A stretch of 64,000 bases of DNA, from the NCBI RefSeq assembly GCF_900104065.1, contig NZ_FNLC01000003.1, positions 1-64,000 on the forward strand, in the 5' to 3' direction. This stretch comes from Natronobacterium texcoconense (GTDB taxonomy: Archaea > Halobacteriota > Halobacteria > Halobacteriales > Natrialbaceae). The position numbers and the translations under genes are program-made. Shown piece after piece: positions 25,967 to 34,796 of the stretch. The first letter of the stretch is position 1. Every line of letters starts with the position of its first letter. The notes beneath the pieces are model-generated. The model saw nothing but the letters and a program-made list of their open reading frames with translations, did no database searches and had not been told where the DNA came from.

Positions 25967-26629
25967 ATGCCTTACATCGAACTCACCATCACGATGCCGA
26001 CGGACGCGTGGCTCGGTCGACTATCCCGCGAGTACCCCGACCTCCGGTTCCGAGTCCTCGCAGCGACCGTAACTGACGGGGTTGGTGCCGTCCGTCTCGA
26101 GATAATCGGTTCCAACGCGCAGGCAGTCTGTGACAAACTGGAGACACTCGAGTCGGTACCGACACATACTGTCCAGGAGTCGGCCCATCACCGTCGACGC
26201 GTCCAGCTCGAAACGACGACACCACACGTGTTGGGTGCAATCCAGTCAGCCGGGGTCCCGCTAAGTATGCCGTTCGAAATCAGTGATAGCCGGATGACCC
26301 TCGAGACGACGCTGCCACAGGACCAATTGTCGGACCTCGTCGATAGTTTTGATGCGTCCGATATCCAATATAGGCTCCACCGAATCCAGCCAGAGGCCGA
26401 CTCCGATTCCCTGTTGACGGACAGACAGCGGTGGATCCTGCACGAAGCGATCGACCGGGGCTACTACGACACCCCGCGGCGCATTACATTAGTCGAACTC
26501 GCCGAAGAACTCGATATCGCGAAATCGACGTGCAGCGAAACCCTCCACCGCGTCGAAGAACGGGTGCTTAAGCAGTTCGTCACCGGCGACTGCGAACACC
26601 AGCCGGATATCTGTATTCGCGCCGATTGA
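25967..26629 (+). CDS. HTH-10 family (bacterio-opsin-activator-like) transcription regulator
   Basis: This 220-residue regulator has an N-terminal ligand/dimer domain of about 140 residues (M-P-Y-I-E-L-T-I-T-M-P-T-D; R-L-E-I-I-G-S-N-A-Q-A). A C-terminal HTH-10 domain follows: L-L-T-D-R-Q-R-W-I-L-H-E-A, then G-Y-Y-D-T-P-R-R-I-T-L-V-E-L-A-E-E-L-D-I and S-T-C-S-E-T-L-H-R-V-E-E-R-V-L. This is the archaeal winged HTH found in Bat and many haloarchaeal regulators. It is divergent from the ALDH/ThDP operon and is the obvious candidate for its control. The effector is unknown. Confidence 0.85.
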   Translation: MPYIELTITMPTDAWLGRLSREYPDLRFRVLAATVTDGVGAVRLEIIGSNAQAVCDKLETLESVPTHTVQESAHHRRRVQLETTTPHVLGAIQSAGVPLSMPFEISDSRMTLETTLPQDQLSDLVDSFDASDIQYRLHRIQPEADSDSLLTDRQRWILHEAIDRGYYDTPRRITLVELAEELDIAKSTCSETLHRVEERVLKQFVTGDCEHQPDICIRAD

Positions 26630-26861
26630 ACGAGTCTTCCTCCTCTCCGTAGGAGATGATCGCTTCGCGCGCCACAAAATCTAACTGAATTTCGGTGCTA
26701 GACTCATTGAGGCGGTCGAATTTAGGCATGGATACCTCGAATTCCACCGTCTCACTCCTTCAAACGCTACTCTGAACAACGCCATCACTACCCAAAACCA
26801 AAAATAAGGGTGAATCACCGTACCCCATAGATCCGTTGCTCAGAACCGTGCAGTTTCTGGA

Positions 26862-26969
26862 TGGGCCCTGACGGATTCGAACCATCGACCACTCGGTGTC
26901 TCACGCGACCGCACTATCGTACGACCTCGTTATGAGCCGAGCGCTCTAACCAGACTGAGCTAAGGGCCC
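26862..26969 (-). tRNA. tRNA with CAU anticodon (Met), 33-nt intron
   Basis: On the minus strand the acceptor stem is GGGCCCT/AGGGCCC with discriminator A. The D arm reads TAGCTCAGTCTGGTTAGAGC and the T arm GATGG-TTCGAAT-CCGTC. The anticodon arm is CTCGG-CTCATA, then an insertion at 26898-26930, then A-CCGAG, so a 33-nt intron sits between positions 37 and 38, the normal archaeal site cut by the splicing endonuclease. Anticodon at 26932-26934. Elongator tRNA-Met is the default reading; haloarchaeal elongator tRNA-Met carries an intron. A lysidine/agmatidine-modified Ile2 tRNA cannot be excluded. Confidence 0.85.
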
Positions 26970-27010
26970 TTCACTCGGAGGAAAAAGGGGCCGGAAGTTA
27001 ACGTTTACGA

Positions 27011-27795
27011 GGCTAAGTCCCCGTCCTCAAGGAGTCGCTCAAGAATCGAAAATCAGCGAGGAGTACGACGGAGTTATCGGCGTAGACTTCGGCATCAGGT
27101 GGGTGGCAACGTCGGTGGCGTTGCCGTCCCGTAACACCGAGTTCTACGGTAGAGAGATTCGCCGTATCCGCCGACACCATCACGACCTCCGCACTCGTCT
27201 GCAAGAGAAGGGGTGCTACGACACGCTCCAGTCGGTCAAGGCGAAGGAGTACCGCCGAGTGAACGACCGCCTCCACAAAATTTCTCGCGCTATCGTGGAA
27301 GAAGCCAAAGAGCGCAACGCGCTCATCGTGGTCGGGAACCTCGAAGGTATCCAGAATCAAGACCTCGGAGCGGAGATGAATCGTCGGCTCCACTCGATGC
27401 CACACCATACGCTCAAGAACTACATCGAGTATAAGGCGACGTTCGCGGGTATCGCGGTGAAGTCCGTGAACGAGTATATGACGAGCCAAACGTGTTGGCG
27501 GTGTGGGGAGCAGGAAACGACGACTCGGAACGGGAAGGGCCAACACCTGTGTCACGAGTGCGGATTGGACGACAACGCGGACAAGAACGGTGCGACGAAC
27601 ATCGCAAAGAAAGGACTGGGTAAGGACATCGTGTGCCCACTATCCAGTCTCGGCGCAGTCTGTGAACCTGCGCTCGAACCGAGCGGTGCTGACCGAGCCT
27701 CTGCAACAGTACGCTTGCGAGCCGACTTGGAAACCACTGCCTCAACAAAGCGAGCTGTCAGGCGAGCGAAGTAGGCTGAGGTAGTTCACCCCTTA
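27011..27795 (+). mobile_element. IS200/IS605-family (IS1341-type) element remnant
   Basis: The block contains the C-terminal two-thirds of a TnpB gene and no TnpA. The left edge near 27011-27030 (AAGTCCCCGTCCTC) and the right edge near 27769-27790 (AGGCTGAGGTAGTTCACC) resemble ends I associate with haloarchaeal IS1341-type elements. If so, an internal deletion has joined the left end to the middle of tnpB. It starts about 40 bases from the 5' end of the intron-bearing tRNA, with no visible target duplication. Confidence 0.6.
27061..27774 (+). pseudogene. tnpB: TnpB fragment with intact RuvC core and zinc finger
   Basis: The frame runs from E-Y-D-G-V-I-G-V-D-F-G-I-R-W-V-A-T (RuvC-I Asp). It continues through I-V-V-G-N-L-E-G-I-Q (RuvC-II Glu) and the zinc finger C-W-R-C-G ... 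C-H-E-C-G to D-D-N-A-D-K-N-G-A-T-N-I-A (RuvC-III Asp), ending at 27774. About 235 residues remain of the usual ~400; the N-terminal wedge and recognition domains that bind the guide RNA and target are missing. Upstream of 27061 the frame has non-family residues back to the deletion point. The catalytic residues survive, but without the N-terminus it should not be an RNA-guided nuclease. An internal GTG start at 27103 exists. Confidence 0.8.
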
Positions 27796-27878
27796 CTCTC
27801 CGCCTCGTACACTCGAGCACACAGCTCTCGAGCCCACCGGCGACGGGTCTATGTGGCAGGCGGCCGAACGAAGAGTGA

Positions 27879-28190
27879 ATGCCGGATCGTCGTCGCCTCG
27901 AGCGGTTCCTTCGTTCGAAACTCCAGGAAGCAGGCGAGCAGTACGAACAGCTACGTGAGTCGACCGACGGCCAGCTCGAGGACGCACGCGAGGCCTACGA
28001 AGTGGCGAAAAACGCCCGCGGGTTGCCGTCGGACGAGGAGGGACGGGTCAGGATCGTCTGTCGGCGCTACGCCGAACAGCGGGCGGCGATGCTCGACGAC
28101 CAGTACCGGCCGGCCTGTTACGAGGCGGGACACCCGGACTGTGAGGGGTGTGCGGAGGACGTCCACGAGGGTCGGATCGAGACCTGGTAA
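27879..28190 (+). CDS. DUF7091-type conserved haloarchaeal protein
   Basis: This 103-residue acidic soluble protein begins M-P-D-R-R-R-L-E-R-F-L-R-S-K-L-Q-E-A-G-E-Q-Y. A helical first half is followed by R-I-V-C-R-R-Y-A-E-Q-R-A and a Cys/His-rich end C-Y-E-A-G-H-P-D-C-E-G-C-A-E-D-V (possible metal site with three Cys and one His) finishing R-I-E-T-W. This matches my memory of DUF7091, a family of unknown function seen across Halobacteria. It sits alone between the TnpB remnant and the 3' end of the oxidase operon, tail to tail with it. Confidence 0.72.
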   Translation: MPDRRRLERFLRSKLQEAGEQYEQLRESTDGQLEDAREAYEVAKNARGLPSDEEGRVRIVCRRYAEQRAAMLDDQYRPACYEAGHPDCEGCAEDVHEGRIETW

Positions 28191-28223
28191 CCGCAAAGCG
28201 AAGTTTTTTTCGAGATCAGTCGA

Positions 28224-28427
28224 CTATCCCGAGTTCGGCTCGGCGCCGTTCTCTGGCCAGACTGCCCAGAGAAGGACAGCGGCGATCATCGCAACGGCGA
28301 GTACGATCGACTCGAGGACGGTCAGTTCGACGTGGAACCACGCCAGTACCGTCCGGAGTTCGACCACGATGGGGACGATGAAAGCCACGAGTATGAGCAA
28401 CGCGGCTTTCGAGATTCGCAACTCCAC
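28224..28427 (-). CDS. Small membrane subunit at the end of the ba3 oxidase operon
   Basis: This 67-residue protein has two hydrophobic helices (A-L-L-I-L-V-A-F-I-V-P-I-V-V and S-I-V-L-A-V-A-M-I-A-A-V-L-L-W-A-V-W). Its ATG overlaps the stop of the catalytic subunit gene by one base, so it is translated with it. In the described Natronomonas ba3 oxidase, small hydrophobic subunits are encoded beside CbaA/CbaB; by position this is one of them (CbaC-like), but sequence alone does not prove it. Confidence 0.72.
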   Translation of the reverse strand: MELRISKAALLILVAFIVPIVVELRTVLAWFHVELTVLESIVLAVAMIAAVLLWAVWPENGAEPNSG

Positions 28428-30187
28428 TACCGGATCACCTCACCGACGGACGGAAGCGAGTCGACGAGGACCGTCTGGGCGGTCGAGATTGCCACGTCGA
28501 TGGTCACGGGGAAGCCGCTGATCTCGTATCCGAAGAGGCCGCCACGTTCGACGATGCTCAGGATCGGGAACGTGTACGCGAAGATCACGAGCACGATCGC
28601 GATGGCCGTCCAGAGCTTCATGTTGTCCAGCACGAGCGGCGCGTCTTCGGGACCCGACAGCGTATCGGCGTAGCCGTTGGCAGGAACGCCGCCATTGCGA
28701 CTTCCGAGGACGGTCGCGACCATGATCGTGAGGAACAGCGCGACCGAGAGACCCAGCAGGATGCCGCCGAGAACGACCTGTGCGTCGAGTTCGGCGACGG
28801 AGCCGACGCCAGCCTCGAAGGAGAATTCCTCGTACTGGGGTTCTGCGGTTCGGCGGGGAATACCCAGGAGTCCGCCGCGGTGCATCGCGTTGCTCATGAA
28901 CGTCATCCCGACGAACCACAGCAGGACCTGGACGAGTGCAAGCGAGCGGTTCCAGAGTCGCTTGCCGGTAACCTGCGGAACGAACCAGTAGGCCGCGGCC
29001 ATGAACGTCAGCGCGACGGCCGTCCCGACGGTCAGGTGGAAGTGACCGACGACCCAGAAGGTGTTGTGCACGAGGTAGTTGATGTTCATGCCGGCGTTGA
29101 TCATCCCCGAGAAGCCGGCGGCGGCGAACATCAGGCCGGCCAGCGCCATCCCGGTGAAGACGGGGTCGCGCCACGGAAGTGCCTTGAGCCAGCCGAAGTA
29201 GCCCTCACCACCGCGCTGTCGGCCACCGTGTTCCATGCTGGCGACGACGGTAAACGCGGTCAGCAGGCTCGGCAGCAGGAGGAACATCGTGTTCGTCATC
29301 GCGATGAACTTGAACCCTTCAGAGATGCCCGGGTCCAGATACTGGTGGTGGATCCCGGTCGGCACCGAGAGAATCAGGAAGAGGACGAACACGACGCGGG
29401 CGAGCGGATCGCTGAACAGCTTGCCGCCGGAGAGCTTCGGCAGCATGATGTACCACATCATGTACGCCGGCATGAGCCAGAAGTAGACGACCGGGTGGCC
29501 GAAGAACCAGAACAGCGTCCGGGTCAGCGTCGGGTTGATCCCGTCGACGATGCCGAGCGTCCAGGGGAGGATGAAAAACAGGAGCGCTGCGGCGACGCCG
29601 AGGGTAGCGAGATACCACATGATCGTCGTCGTCACGACCATGAACGTCGGCAGCGGGATGCGTTCACCGGGGTTCTCGGACCGCCAGGCCCACCAGGTGC
29701 GCAGCCAGTCGAAGCCGGCAACCCACGTCCCGACGACGAACAGCACGAGACCCACGTAGAACAGCGGGTGAGCCTCGAGTGGCGCGTAGAACGTAAAGAG
29801 CACGGACGCGCTCATGTCGATGACGTCGGTGAAGCCGGCGAACATCGTGATCCCGGCCAGCAGCGTCCCGAGCGACATCAGGCCGTACCAGCCCCACGCG
29901 AAGCGCATGCTCTTCAGTTCGCGATCGAGGCTCGTCGTGACCGCCCACGTGAAAAGGCCCACGAGGAAAAAGATCGTGAACACGATCGCGAGCAAGACGC
30001 CGTGGATCGTGAGCACGGTGTAGTAGTCCGTCGAGTCGATAAACCGGACCACGTCGGCACGGTGGAGTACCTGGATCACGCCGAAGAGTGCGCCGATACC
30101 GAGCGCGATGAACGAACTCCAGAACGCGGCGTGGATCAGCTTCGCTTCACTCGGGAAGTCGTCGAGGTAGACGTTCTCGCTATTCAT
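28427..30187 (-). CDS. cbaA: ba3-type cytochrome oxidase subunit I
   Basis: This ~586-residue haem-copper oxidase catalytic subunit is in the membrane, with about 13-14 helices. It reduces O2 to water and conserves energy as a proton gradient. Ligands visible are the low-spin haem His in T-I-H-G-V-L-L-A, the CuB His plus cross-linked Tyr in F-F-G-H-P-V-V-Y-F-W-L-M-P, the CuB pair in G-I-H-H-Q-Y, and the haem pair in V-G-H-F-H-L-T-V-G. The B-type family and operon match archaeal ba3 oxidase. ATG 30187 (MNSENVYL) is chosen; the frame extends to 30196. It overlaps the end of cbaB by 8 bases, indicating coupled translation. Confidence 0.93.
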   Translation of the reverse strand: MNSENVYLDDFPSEAKLIHAAFWSSFIALGIGALFGVIQVLHRADVVRFIDSTDYYTVLTIHGVLLAIVFTIFFLVGLFTWAVTTSLDRELKSMRFAWGWYGLMSLGTLLAGITMFAGFTDVIDMSASVLFTFYAPLEAHPLFYVGLVLFVVGTWVAGFDWLRTWWAWRSENPGERIPLPTFMVVTTTIMWYLATLGVAAALLFFILPWTLGIVDGINPTLTRTLFWFFGHPVVYFWLMPAYMMWYIMLPKLSGGKLFSDPLARVVFVLFLILSVPTGIHHQYLDPGISEGFKFIAMTNTMFLLLPSLLTAFTVVASMEHGGRQRGGEGYFGWLKALPWRDPVFTGMALAGLMFAAAGFSGMINAGMNINYLVHNTFWVVGHFHLTVGTAVALTFMAAAYWFVPQVTGKRLWNRSLALVQVLLWFVGMTFMSNAMHRGGLLGIPRRTAEPQYEEFSFEAGVGSVAELDAQVVLGGILLGLSVALFLTIMVATVLGSRNGGVPANGYADTLSGPEDAPLVLDNMKLWTAIAIVLVIFAYTFPILSIVERGGLFGYEISGFPVTIDVAISTAQTVLVDSLPSVGEVIR

Positions 30188-30965
30188 CGTCCTCACCTCC
30201 GTCGTCGCCGTCAGTCACAGTCACCTGGCCGCTCTCCTCGTAGTCGTCGACGGTGACCGTCCAGTCGTGGTCGCCCTCGCCGAGGTCGGCGGCGTCGACG
30301 GTGAACGTCACCGTCTCGCTGTCGGCGACGGTCACGTCTTCCTCGAACTGCTCGCCGCCGACGTCGGCGGTGACGGTCGTCTCGAGGTCCTCGAGCATGC
30401 CGTTCTCGACCGTGGCAGCGACCTCGATTTCCTCGCCGGAGGTGACCTCGCCGGGTGCATCGACGGAGAGTTCGGTCATGTCGAACTCGTCTTCGGGGAC
30501 GACTTCGACGGTCCCCTCCATGTCGTGGTGGTACTGGCCACAGTACTCGTTGCAGACGACGCCGTATTCGCGGGGTTCGTCGAACTCGACGGTCATCGAG
30601 GAGACCTCGCCGGGGATGACCATCGTGTTGACGTTCGTCCCGACGAGGCTGAAGCTGTGAATGACGTCGGGACTCGTGACATAGAAGGTTACTTCACTGT
30701 TTTCGGGCACCTCGATCGTGTTCGGGTTGTAGGTCCAGGTCTGGGCGCGGACGTAGGCCTCGTACTCGTTCTCACCGACCTGGACGACGCCTGGATCGCC
30801 GAACTGTTCGTGATCGTTGATCTCGTTCGGGTCGAGGGTGTCCTCGCTGTCGTCGACCATCGCGATTCCGAGGCCGACGGAGCCGTAGGTGATCGTCGCG
30901 ATGAAGCCGACGATCAGGACCATCGCCGCGACCAGCCAGAGTTTTTCGTAGGTGTGAATGTTCAT
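30180..30965 (-). CDS. cbaB: ba3-type cytochrome oxidase subunit II with C-terminal extension
   Basis: This 261-residue protein has one N-terminal membrane helix (residues ~8-32), then the periplasm-side cupredoxin with the binuclear CuA site: V-I-H-S-F-S-L and V-V-C-N-E-Y-C-G-Q-Y-H-H-D-M (Cys-x3-Cys-x3-His, Met). It accepts electrons from a halocyanin or similar donor and passes them to subunit I. Beyond the CuA domain (~170) lies an extra ~90-residue beta-sandwich-like segment (V-D-A-P-G-E-V-T-S-G-E-E-I-E-V, CARDB/Ig-like) not present in bacterial ba3 subunit II. It overlaps the preceding small gene by 4 bases (ATGA). Confidence 0.92.
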   Translation of the reverse strand: MNIHTYEKLWLVAAMVLIVGFIATITYGSVGLGIAMVDDSEDTLDPNEINDHEQFGDPGVVQVGENEYEAYVRAQTWTYNPNTIEVPENSEVTFYVTSPDVIHSFSLVGTNVNTMVIPGEVSSMTVEFDEPREYGVVCNEYCGQYHHDMEGTVEVVPEDEFDMTELSVDAPGEVTSGEEIEVAATVENGMLEDLETTVTADVGGEQFEEDVTVADSETVTFTVDAADLGEGDHDWTVTVDDYEESGQVTVTDGDDGGEDDE

Positions 30966-31198
30966 GCGAGCCCCACCCCCGTTCCGATCCAGCCGACGAC
31001 TGTCGGATCGTTACCGAGGAACTCGACGAAGTACATGAACAGCCACAGCAGTACCAGTATGAGGAAGTACAATGCAATCAACGCGAGCGTTCCCACCGGA
31101 TCGTACTCGTCGTGGCCGATCTCACGAATTACGGGTTTATCATGACCGGCCTCACGAGTGGGTTGCTCGGACTCTCTTGACTCTGTCGCCGAACTCAT
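30962..31198 (-). CDS. Small single-helix oxidase subunit leading the ba3 operon
   Basis: This 78-residue protein has a charged N-terminus (H-D-K-P-V-I-R-E-I-G-H-D-E-Y-D-P) and one strong helix (T-L-A-L-I-A-L-Y-F-L-I-L-V-L-L-W-L-F-M-Y). It ends T-G-V-G-L-A and overlaps cbaB by 4 bases. First gene of the four-gene minus-strand operon, it corresponds by position to the small CbaD-type subunit that complements the short subunit II helix set. The name is by context. Confidence 0.7.
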   Translation of the reverse strand: MSSATESRESEQPTREAGHDKPVIREIGHDEYDPVGTLALIALYFLILVLLWLFMYFVEFLGNDPTVVGWIGTGVGLA

Positions 31199-31298
31199 AC
31201 GGTCGAGTAGGGAACAGACAGGACTTACGAGCAGTTCTCGTTCTTATCGGTTGGGAACCAATCCACGTTTTAAGTATCCTCTATACCCAGGTACCGAC
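31199..31298. promoter_or_regulatory. Divergent promoter between oxidase operon and copper-assembly operon
   Basis: The 100-base gap between opposite transcripts contains a TATA box TTTTAAGTATCC at about 31267-31278, about 25 bases before ATG 31299. The plus-strand mRNA should therefore be nearly leaderless. The minus-strand promoter for the oxidase operon must lie in the same gap, although its TATA element is less clear. Shared control of oxidase and its assembly genes is likely. Confidence 0.55.
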
Positions 31299-31505
31299 AT
31301 GGCGTTTGAAAGTCTCACACCGCGTCGAGCGCTCATCGTTGGCCTCCTGGCACTCCTTCCCGTATCGTGGTACGGGCTCGCAGGTTCGTTGAGCGCGGGC
31401 GTCGTCTCCGCGATAAACGTCCTGATTATCCTCACCTGTCTGTTCATCGCGTTCACCCCGGTCGAAGGCCATCACGCTCACGGATCGGACGGATCGTCGT
31501 CGTAA
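31299..31505 (+). CDS. Cytochrome ba3 oxidase-associated small membrane subunit
   Basis: This 68-residue protein has two helices (A-L-I-V-G-L-L-A-L-L-P-V-S-W-Y-G-L and V-V-S-A-I-N-V-L-I-I-L-T-C-L-F-I-A-F) and a His-rich tail (P-V-E-G-H-H-A-H-G-S-D). It resembles proteins annotated as cytochrome-ba3 oxidase subunit in haloarchaea, and the histidine tail could bind copper. It starts the plus-strand operon with the exporter-like and P-type ATPase genes, 6 bases before the next gene. ATG 31299 was chosen because of the promoter spacing. Confidence 0.7.
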   Translation: MAFESLTPRRALIVGLLALLPVSWYGLAGSLSAGVVSAINVLIILTCLFIAFTPVEGHHAHGSDGSSS

Positions 31506-31511
31506 CTTCAC

Positions 31512-32336
31512 ATGTTCGAACTCGAGGTACTCGCACACGCCCACGACCATGGAGCGACGGCGATGGCCGCCGAGAACGTCGACCTCGCGGTGTTCCTGCT
31601 CGTCGGCCTGCTTGCGGGCGCACACTGTCTGGGAATGTGTGGCCCACTCGTAACGACGTACGCCGATCGAATGAGCAAGGGAGCCGAATCGAAACGCAGG
31701 GGCGAGAACCGCCTCTCCCTGTTCGAGGTCCGCCAGCACGGACTGTTCAACCTCGGTCGTGCAGCGAGTTACGCGGCGATCGGCGGCCTGTTCGGTCTCC
31801 TCGGTGGCCTGGCGTTTACCTCGGTCGACGTCGTCTCGAGCAGCGGGAACGCTGTCAGGGGAGCGATGGGAATCCTCGTCGGAATCGCGATCATCGCGAG
31901 CGGACTGTACTACCTCCGTGGCCAGGCCGGTCTCCCACACGGACTTCCCGTCGTCGGCCCCCTCTTCCGCTGGCTCTCGGGACTGCTCGCGAGTCGGGTC
32001 GATCGACTCGCCGGTTCGCCAGGGATCGTCGGGCTGGGAGCGGTCCACGGGCTGCTCCCGTGTCCGATCATCTACCCGGCGTACATGTACGCCTTCGCGC
32101 TCGGCGATCCGATCCGCGGCGCGCTTTCGCTCGGGATCCTCGGACTCGGGACGATTCCGACGCTGTTTCTCTACGGAACGTTGCTGAACTCGATCGAAAC
32201 GTCGACTCGAGTTCGGCTCCACCGGGCCCTCGGCCTCGGGTTCATCCTGCTCGGCTACATCCCCTTGCAACACGGCCTGATGCTGTACGGCATCCCCCTC
32301 CCGCATCCGCCGTTGCCGTTCTACCAGCCGCTGTAA
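31512..32336 (+). CDS. TauE/SafE-like (DsbD/UreH-type) membrane protein, oxidase copper assembly
   Basis: This 274-residue six-helix membrane protein has the hallmark [11 protein letters not shown] near residue 36 (two cysteines in the first helix), an N-terminal His-rich start (H-A-H-D-H-G), a middle charged loop, and the second-half repeat [14 protein letters not shown]. Bacterial relatives lie next to CcoI-type copper ATPases and are needed for cbb3 oxidase biogenesis. Here it lies between a ba3 subunit and a copper ATPase, so a role in copper handling for the oxidase is the best inference. Named in databases as sulfite exporter TauE/SafE; sulfite export is unlikely. Confidence 0.82.
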   Translation: MFELEVLAHAHDHGATAMAAENVDLAVFLLVGLLAGAHCLGMCGPLVTTYADRMSKGAESKRRGENRLSLFEVRQHGLFNLGRAASYAAIGGLFGLLGGLAFTSVDVVSSSGNAVRGAMGILVGIAIIASGLYYLRGQAGLPHGLPVVGPLFRWLSGLLASRVDRLAGSPGIVGLGAVHGLLPCPIIYPAYMYAFALGDPIRGALSLGILGLGTIPTLFLYGTLLNSIETSTRVRLHRALGLGFILLGYIPLQHGLMLYGIPLPHPPLPFYQPL

Positions 32337-32358
32337 CGATCGTCCCGTCTCCCGACAC

Positions 32359-34788
32359 ATGACGGACCACCCCTCACTCCCCGACCCGGACGCCACCACC
32401 AATAGCGACGCGACCGTAGTGAACGACGACGAATCGGGCGCGTGCAGCCTCTGTTCGCTCCCAACGGCGGACAACCCCGTTACCGCTCCCGACGTCGACG
32501 GCACCTTCTGTTGTCAGGGGTGTCTCGAGGTCTCCCGAACGGTCGACGCTGTCGACGACGTCGACGCCGACGAGGTCCAGGGTCGACTCGACGAGTCCGA
32601 CGCCACCGACCTCGACGATCTCGAGGGCGAGGACGCTTACCTCGCGGTCGAGGGGATGCACTGTTCGACCTGCGAGGCCTTTCTCGAGACGACGGCAGAA
32701 TCCGAAGCCGGCGTCCTCGGCGCACAGGCAAGCTACGCGACCGAAACCGTGCGACTTGTGTACGATTCGGATCGGCTCGCGGAAGACGACCTGCCGGAGG
32801 TCGTCTCGGGATACGGCTACACCGCACGGGATCGTGCGACCGACGAGAGCGAGTCGAGCGGCGACCAGGCGCTCGTGAAGTTCCTGATCGGCGGCGGCCT
32901 GTTCGGGATGATGGTGATGGTATGGTATGCCGTCTTCCTCTATCCGACCTACTTCGGCTACGAACCGGTTGCCGACTTCGGGAGTTACGACGGCTACTAC
33001 GTCTCGGTGAACATCTGGCTGATGACCTCGTTCGTCCTTTTCTACACGGGGTATCCGATCCTTCGGGGTGCATACGTCAGCCTGCGAGCGGGGATGCCGA
33101 ACATGGACTTGCTCGTGACGACGGCCGCCGTCGGTGCCTACGCCTACAGCACGCTCGCGATGGTGCTCGGCCGGACCGACCTCTACTTCGACGTCAGCGT
33201 CGCCGTCGTTCTCGTCGTCACTGCTGGCACGTATTACGAAGAGCGGATCAAACGCCGCGCCACGAACCTCCTCTCGGACCTGACCGAACAGCAGGTCGAC
33301 GAAGCGCGTCTCGAGGACGGCGAGACGGTTTCGCTCGAGATGGTCGAACCTGGGGATCGACTGCTCGTGCGGCCAGGAGAGCGGATCCCGCTGGACGGCG
33401 AACTGCTCGAGGGGGAAGCCGCCGTCGACGAGTCGCTGGTGACGGGCGAATCCCTGCCGGTCGAGAAGGAACCGGGCGACCCCGTCCGCGGCGGCACCGT
33501 CGTCACCGACACGCCGGTCGTGATCGAGGTCGGCGAGGACGCCGAGAGCACCCTCGATCGACTCGTCTCCTTGCTGTGGTCGATCCAGAGTTCCCGGCCG
33601 GGCGTCCAGCGACTCGCGGACAAACTGGCGACGATCTTCGTGCCGCTCGTACTCGTGCTGGCGACGGCTGCGACCGTGATTTTACTCGCGACTGGCTCCC
33701 CTCTCTCGACGGCCCTGCTCGTCGGACTGACAGTCGTGATCGTCTCCTGTCCCTGCGCGCTGGGGCTGGCGACGCCGCTTGCGATCGCCTCGGGCGTCCA
33801 GGCAGCCGCGAAACGCGGGATCGTCGTCGCCGCGGAGACGCTCTTCGAGGAAGCACCCGACGTGGACGTCGTCGTCCTCGACAAGACCGGGACGCTCACG
33901 ACGGGGACGATGACCGTCACAGCGATTCACGCAGGGGGAGACGAGAACGCCCTGCTCCGGCGGGCCGGTGCCGTCGAACGACTCTCGGAGCACCCGATCG
34001 CAGCGGCGGTCGCGGACGCAGCCGTCGAGAGAAACGACGAGAACGCCGACCTCGAGACCAGCGTCGAAACGTTCGAACGCGACTCGCGCGGCGTCAGCGG
34101 CGTCGTCGACGGTGACCGCGTCGTCGTCGGCCACCCGGACTACCTCCGCGAGTCCGGACTGACGATTCCGGACGCGCTCGAGCCCCGGATCGACGACGCT
34201 CGAGCGGCCGGCGACGTCCCGGTCGTCGTCGGCTGGGACGGGCGGGCCCGCGGCGTGATCGTCGTGGGCGACTCCCCGCGCGAAGAGTGGAAATCGGCGG
34301 TCGACGCGCTGGCCGAGGACCGCGAGGTCGTCGTCCTCACGGGCGACGAAGGGGCTGCAGCAGATCGGTTCCGTGCCGTCGACGGCGTGAGCGAGGTCTT
34401 CGCCGGCGTTCCACCCGAAGCGAAGGCCGAGACGGTCAGACGACTCCGTGCTCGCGGCACCGTCGCGATGGTCGGCGACGGGAGCAACGACGCCCCTGCG
34501 CTCGCGGCGGCGGACGTCGGAATCGCGATGGGCAGCGGGACGAAACTCGCGACCGATGCGGCCGACGCCGTCATCGTCGGCGACGACCTCGAGTCAGTCA
34601 CCGAGACGTTCGAGATCGCCGGTGGGACCAACAGCCGGATCCGACAGAACCTCGGCTGGGCCTTCTTCTACAACGCGGTCGCGATCCCACTCGCGATCAC
34701 TGGACTGTTGAACCCGCTGTTCGCGGCACTCGCGATGGCGACGAGCAGCCTGCTGGTCGTGATCAACTCCGCACGATCGATCCGGTAA
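32359..34788 (+). CDS. Copper-transporting P1B-type ATPase (oxidase-assembly type)
   Basis: This 809-residue pump has an N-terminal cysteine cluster (C-S-L-C; C-C-Q-G-C, a CcoI/FixI-style metal domain), then an HMA domain with G-M-H-C-S-T-C-E (~95). Eight membrane helices follow, with S-C-P-C-A-L-G-L-A as the ion site, T-G-E-S-L-P-V actuator loop, phosphorylation motif D-K-T-G-T-L-T, S-E-H-P-I and [13 protein letters not shown] plus double N-terminal metal domain indicates Cu(I). It exports copper across the membrane, here probably to load the CuA/CuB sites of the neighbouring ba3 oxidase, as FixI/CcoI does. It is 23 bases after the exporter-like gene. Confidence 0.92.
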   Translation: MTDHPSLPDPDATTNSDATVVNDDESGACSLCSLPTADNPVTAPDVDGTFCCQGCLEVSRTVDAVDDVDADEVQGRLDESDATDLDDLEGEDAYLAVEGMHCSTCEAFLETTAESEAGVLGAQASYATETVRLVYDSDRLAEDDLPEVVSGYGYTARDRATDESESSGDQALVKFLIGGGLFGMMVMVWYAVFLYPTYFGYEPVADFGSYDGYYVSVNIWLMTSFVLFYTGYPILRGAYVSLRAGMPNMDLLVTTAAVGAYAYSTLAMVLGRTDLYFDVSVAVVLVVTAGTYYEERIKRRATNLLSDLTEQQVDEARLEDGETVSLEMVEPGDRLLVRPGERIPLDGELLEGEAAVDESLVTGESLPVEKEPGDPVRGGTVVTDTPVVIEVGEDAESTLDRLVSLLWSIQSSRPGVQRLADKLATIFVPLVLVLATAATVILLATGSPLSTALLVGLTVVIVSCPCALGLATPLAIASGVQAAAKRGIVVAAETLFEEAPDVDVVVLDKTGTLTTGTMTVTAIHAGGDENALLRRAGAVERLSEHPIAAAVADAAVERNDENADLETSVETFERDSRGVSGVVDGDRVVVGHPDYLRESGLTIPDALEPRIDDARAAGDVPVVVGWDGRARGVIVVGDSPREEWKSAVDALAEDREVVVLTGDEGAAADRFRAVDGVSEVFAGVPPEAKAETVRRLRARGTVAMVGDGSNDAPALAAADVGIAMGSGTKLATDAADAVIVGDDLESVTETFEIAGGTNSRIRQNLGWAFFYNAVAIPLAITGLLNPLFAALAMATSSLLVVINSARSIR

Positions 34789-34796
34789 CCAGTCCG

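Noticed and set aside
28880-30256. 458-codon plus-strand frame
   Set aside because: Antisense of cbaA/cbaB; Arg/Glu/His-rich composition unlike real proteins here.
31281-32504. 407-codon minus-strand frame
   Set aside because: Antisense of the small oxidase subunit and TauE/SafE-like gene; no motif.
32442-34115. 557-codon plus-strand frame
   Set aside because: Shifted frame inside the copper ATPase, which has all family motifs; the overlap is Arg-rich shadow.
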